From: Rheinheimera sp.
GTDB taxonomy: Bacteria > Pseudomonadota > Gammaproteobacteria > Enterobacterales > Alteromonadaceae
Assembly (NCBI RefSeq): GCF_020217005.1
Contig: NZ_JAIWOI010000210.1
Span: forward strand, 1 to 10,000
Reading direction: 5' to 3'
DNA length: 10,000 nucleotides
Under the pieces are notes generated by a model, which was not told where the DNA came from, did no database searches, and was given only the letters and a program-made list of their open reading frames with translations. Made by a program: the position numbers and the translations under genes. This document shows, piece by piece, positions 7,559 through 10,000 of the stretch. Within the stretch, counting starts at the first letter, position 1. The number at the start of each line of letters is the position of its first letter.

Positions 7559-7562
7559 GGAG
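7559..7562 (+). promoter_or_regulatory. Shine-Dalgarno deciding the transporter start
   Basis: GGAG lies only 2 nt before the ATG at 7565 but 11 nt before the in-frame ATG at 7574. A spacing of 2 is too short for efficient initiation, so the second ATG is favoured. Confidence 0.5.
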
Positions 7563-7573
7563 AAATGTCGCGG

Positions 7574-8941
7574 ATGTCTCATCTTAATCCACTGGAAAAA
7601 CGTGCCGCCTGGTCTTTGGCACTGGTATTTGCTTTCCGGATGCTTGGTTTATTTATGTTAATCCCGGTTTTTGCCATTTTTGGCAAAGACCTGATCGGCT
7701 TTTCGCCTTTGTGGATAGGCCTGGCTATTGGTGCTTATGGTTTAACTCAGGCGCTGTTACAAATTCCTATGGGCTGGCTGTCGGACAAATGGGGCAGAAA
7801 GCCAGTCATGCTATTGGGCCTTAGCTTTTTTGTCTTGGGTTCAGTGGTCGCCGCTTTAGCTGATTCTGTGTATATGGTGACTTTTGGCCGGGTACTGCAG
7901 GGCATGGGCGCGATTTCTGGCGCAGTAATGGCTCTTGCATCCGATATTACCCGCGAAGAACAGCGGCCTAAAGTCATGGCTGTGATCGGCATGACCATAG
8001 GTTTGTCTTTCACCATAGCCATGGTGGCTGGTCCGGCTATAGCAGCCGCCAGTGGTTTAAGTGGTATTTTCTGGTGCACAGCGTTAATGGCAATTACCGG
8101 TTTGCTATTGGTCTGGAAAGTGGTGCCTGTTGCTGTCAGCAAAGCACCAGCTTCTGAAACGCTGGCGACCAAAGGCCAAATCGCGGCGCTGTTTCGTCAC
8201 CCGGAATTATTGCGACTGAACTTTGGTGTACTGGTTCTGCACTTGTTGTTAACAGCTATTTTTGTCGTATTGCCAACTTTGTTGCTGCAGCAGGATTTTG
8301 CATCGGAACAACACTGGCAGTTGTATCTACCTGTTTTAATTGCGGCTTTTATTCTGATGGTGCCACTGATGATTCTGGCCAGTCGCAAACAACAGGAAAA
8401 AGGCTATTTATTGCTGGCAATCAGCCTGCTTATTGTTAGTTTTGTGTTAATTTTAATCAATCAGCAGTTGTGGTCGATCAGCCTGGCGCTGTTGCTATTT
8501 TTTGTTGGTTTTAACTACTTAGAAGCCAGCATGCCTGCCTTGTTGTCGCGTATTGCCCCTGCTGGACTAAAAGGTACTGCAATGGGTACTTATGCCAGTG
8601 CGCAGTTTTTTGGCGCCTTCGCTGGCGGTATTTTAGGCGGTGCTGTGGCTAGTTTCAGCAGCGGTGAATCCTTGTTTGCCGTGGCTGCCCTGATTGGTTT
8701 ACTATGGTTGGCTTATGCCAGCAGCATGACAGTGCCAGCGCGATCGCAACGGCTGTCATTGCCTGTCAAAGTGGCCGATGAAACCGCCGCAGCCCAATTG
8801 GCAGAGCGCCTGACCCAACTCAGAGGTGTGTTGGAAGTCACAGTGGTGGTTGCGGAACAACGTTTGTATTTAAAAGTCGGCCAGCAACATTTTGATTTGG
8901 CAGAGGCACAGTCTTTGGTTGAGAGCAGCCAAAAAAGTTAA
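7574..8941 (+). CDS. yajR: YajR-family MFS transporter
   Basis: This is a predicted 12-helix inner-membrane transporter of the major facilitator superfamily, probably a proton-driven drug-type exporter; the substrate is unknown, as for E. coli YajR. From ATG 7574 it has 455 residues (E. coli YajR has 454). The start follows the GGAG spacing; ATG 7565 would add three residues. Motif A is clear as [11 protein letters not shown] at residues 67-77, between helices 2 and 3. Other segments resemble Yaj[29 protein letters not shown], and [19 protein letters not shown] in the second half. After the last helix, a soluble tail of about 60 residues, including [13 protein letters not shown] and [11 protein letters not shown], matches the YAM domain that sets YajR apart from other MFS exporters. 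The gene sits between the cyclase and ssb; its stop overlaps the ssb Shine-Dalgarno. No odd features are seen. Family confidence is high; the exact orthologue is likely. Confidence 0.9.
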   Translation: MSHLNPLEKRAAWSLALVFAFRMLGLFMLIPVFAIFGKDLIGFSPLWIGLAIGAYGLTQALLQIPMGWLSDKWGRKPVMLLGLSFFVLGSVVAALADSVYMVTFGRVLQGMGAISGAVMALASDITREEQRPKVMAVIGMTIGLSFTIAMVAGPAIAAASGLSGIFWCTALMAITGLLLVWKVVPVAVSKAPASETLATKGQIAALFRHPELLRLNFGVLVLHLLLTAIFVVLPTLLLQQDFASEQHWQLYLPVLIAAFILMVPLMILASRKQQEKGYLLLAISLLIVSFVLILINQQLWSISLALLLFFVGFNYLEASMPALLSRIAPAGLKGTAMGTYASAQFFGAFAGGILGGAVASFSSGESLFAVAALIGLLWLAYASSMTVPARSQRLSLPVKVADETAAAQLAERLTQLRGVLEVTVVVAEQRLYLKVGQQHFDLAEAQSLVESSQKS

Positions 8942-8945
8942 GGAG
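8940..8945 (+). promoter_or_regulatory. Strong ssb Shine-Dalgarno overlapping the upstream stop codon
   Basis: AAGGAG lies 7 nt before the ssb ATG and shares its two A residues with the transporter TAA (8939-8941). This geometry favours translational coupling of the transporter and ssb. Confidence 0.8.
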
Positions 8946-8952
8946 AAGTCGC

Positions 8953-9627
8953 ATGGCTCGTGGAATTAATAAAGTAATTTTGATTGGTAACTTAGGTACC
9001 GATCCTGAAGTCCGTTATATGCCAACAGGTGGTGCTGTGGCCAACCTGACTATAGCGACCAGCGAAAGCTGGACGGACAAAACGACCAACGAAAAGAAAG
9101 AAAATACCGAATGGCACCGTGTGGTGATTTATCAGCGTTTAGCGGAAATCGCTGGCGAATACCTGCGCAAAGGCAGCAAGGTTTATATCGAAGGTCGTTT
9201 ACGTACCCGTAAGTGGCAGGATCAGCAAGGTGTGGAGCGTTACACCACTGAAATCATTGCCAACGAGCTGCAAATGCTAGATGGCCGTGGTGAAGGTCAG
9301 GGCGCTGGCATGGGGCAGGCTCCAGCTATGGGTCATCAAGGAGGCGGCGCTCCTATGGGTCAACAGGGTGGTTATCAACAACCTGCAGCTGCACCACAAC
9401 AACGTATGCCACAAGCGGCTCCTGCAGCTCAGGGCGGTTACGCTCCACAGGCTCCGGCGGCTGCAGCACCGGCTCAAGGTGGTTACCAGCAACGTCCAGC
9501 TCAGGGCGGCTTCCAGCCTCAGGGCAATTTTAACCAGCCACAAGGCGGCGGTTTTAATCAGGCAGCACCACAACAACGTGGCCCAATGGAACCACCAATC
9601 GACTTTGACGACGATATTCCGTTCTAA
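8953..9627 (+). CDS. ssb: Single-stranded DNA-binding protein
   Basis: SSB coats single-stranded DNA in replication, recombination and repair and recruits partners through its acidic tail. The 224-residue protein has an N-terminal OB fold at about residues 1-112 ([21 protein letters not shown] onward). The DNA-stacking tryptophans W40, W54 and W88 are conserved; position 60, Phe in E. coli, is Tyr here. A flexible linker of about 100 residues, rich in Gln, Gly, Pro and Ala with repeats such as AQGGY/AQGGF, leads to the tip DFDDDIPF (217-224), the canonical partner-binding end. E. coli SSB has 178 residues; the extra length is all linker. The start has a near-ideal ribosome binding site overlapping the transporter stop codon, and a strong terminator follows. 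No separate ssb promoter or LexA box was seen directly upstream, so expression probably comes from the transporter promoter or further up. Confidence 0.98.
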   Translation: MARGINKVILIGNLGTDPEVRYMPTGGAVANLTIATSESWTDKTTNEKKENTEWHRVVIYQRLAEIAGEYLRKGSKVYIEGRLRTRKWQDQQGVERYTTEIIANELQMLDGRGEGQGAGMGQAPAMGHQGGGAPMGQQGGYQQPAAAPQQRMPQAAPAAQGGYAPQAPAAAAPAQGGYQQRPAQGGFQPQGNFNQPQGGGFNQAAPQQRGPMEPPIDFDDDIPF

Positions 9628-9653
9628 GAAAACCTTTTATTCTGTGTAAAACT

Positions 9654-9680
9654 AAGCCTCTGCAGTCAGAGGCTTTTTTA
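9654..9680. terminator. ssb terminator, probably shared with the convergent gene
   Basis: AAGCCTCTG (9654-9662) pairs with CAGAGGCTT (9667-9675) in a 9-bp stem with a CAGT loop, followed by a run of T to 9679. On the minus strand the stem is followed by AGTTTTAC, a weaker tract that could still help end the convergent gene, whose stop is 12 bases away. Confidence 0.9.
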
Positions 9681-9691
9681 TATCTGTTATT

Positions 9692-10000
9692 TTAACTGCT
9701 GCTTCTTTTCCTGAACTGTGCCGCTTTATATCTGTTGCCACATAAAGCCATGCTGCACCAACGGCGTTTATGGGCTTTGGTTCTGTCGTAAAACCATAAA
9801 ATACAGTCGGGGTGTTCGCATTGTTTGATCAGGGCAACATTGCCTTCCACCAATAATTGCGCCACAGCTTCTGCCACTGGCCCCAGCAGAGCGCCACTCG
9901 TGTCACTGCGTGAGATACGGCTTAACATCAGTTGGCCATTAGGATCCCTTTCCAGAGTAGGCGCTGTCAGAAAAGCCTGTAAATACTGATTAAGCTCTCC
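9692..10000 (-). CDS. CGNR zinc finger protein, 5' end beyond right edge (partial)
   Basis: The minus-strand frame stays open from the window edge to a TAA at 9692-9694, giving 102 visible residues that are the C-terminal part of a longer protein. Internal Met codons, such as that at 9928, are not needed as starts because the frame continues upstream with coding-like sequence (GELNQYLQAFLTAPTLERD). The end carries the CGNR zinc finger: CEHPDC, then RRWCSMALCGNR, giving four cysteines in the family spacing, followed by a basic tail. Proteins with this module usually have an N-terminal ABATE domain and are predicted stress-responsive transcriptional regulators; the DNA-binding role is inferred in the family rather than shown here. 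It converges on ssb and shares the terminator region. Nothing suggests damage in the visible part. Confidence 0.92.
   Translation of the reverse strand, partial: GELNQYLQAFLTAPTLERDPNGQLMLSRISRSDTSGALLGPVAEAVAQLLVEGNVALIKQCEHPDCILWFYDRTKAHKRRWCSMALCGNRYKAAQFRKRSSS

Noticed and set aside
9277..9649. Frames on both strands overlapping the end of ssb
   Set aside because: They arise from the repetitive linker-coding DNA read in other frames.

Overview
The window is chromosomal DNA of a gammaproteobacterium. UvrA matches the Escherichia coli protein closely along its whole length, with both zinc modules at the same residue numbers. The arrangement uvrA <- | -> yajR-like transporter -> ssb, a YajR-type C-terminal domain and a DDDIPF-ended SSB all fit the Alteromonadales/Chromatiaceae side of the class. 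A Rheinheimera-like organism is a guess from overall feel, not a demonstrated assignment.

Left part (1-3110). A minus-strand gene of unknown function runs off the left edge (1-1072). Its DNA is AT-rich: two 60-base lines counted by hand gave 30% and 33% G+C, against 53% and 63% in lines from the ATPase gene and uvrA. A gene-poor gap follows (1073-1762). It ends in three palindromic 24-bp units with centres exactly 32 bp apart, directly in front of a plus-strand AAA+/DUF4143 ATPase gene (1763-3082). This part looks like accessory DNA. A hairpin terminator (3089-3109) separates the ATPase gene from the convergent uvrA.

Centre and right (3128-9680). uvrA (minus) is divergent from a plus-strand block: a membrane-bound GGDEF diguanylate cyclase, a YajR-family MFS transporter, and ssb. 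The 421-bp divergent region holds a good LexA-box match (6230-6245), a perfect TATAAT on the uvrA strand, and a long imperfect hairpin ending 7 nt before the cyclase ATG. In E. coli uvrA and ssb are direct divergent neighbours under LexA. Here the pair is still divergent, but two genes lie between the shared regulatory region and ssb. The transporter has its own extended -10 promoter. The ssb Shine-Dalgarno overlaps the transporter stop codon, so those two genes are probably translated together. A terminator follows ssb.

Right edge (9692-10000). The 3' end of a minus-strand gene encodes a CGNR zinc finger, the C-terminal module of a predicted transcriptional regulator family. Its 5' part lies outside the window.

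No tRNA, rRNA, CRISPR array or complete insertion sequence was seen. The points most worth a second look are the 32-bp-phased palindromes before the ATPase, the LexA box between uvrA and a cyclase gene, the leader hairpin of the cyclase, and the unrecognised AT-rich gene at the left edge.
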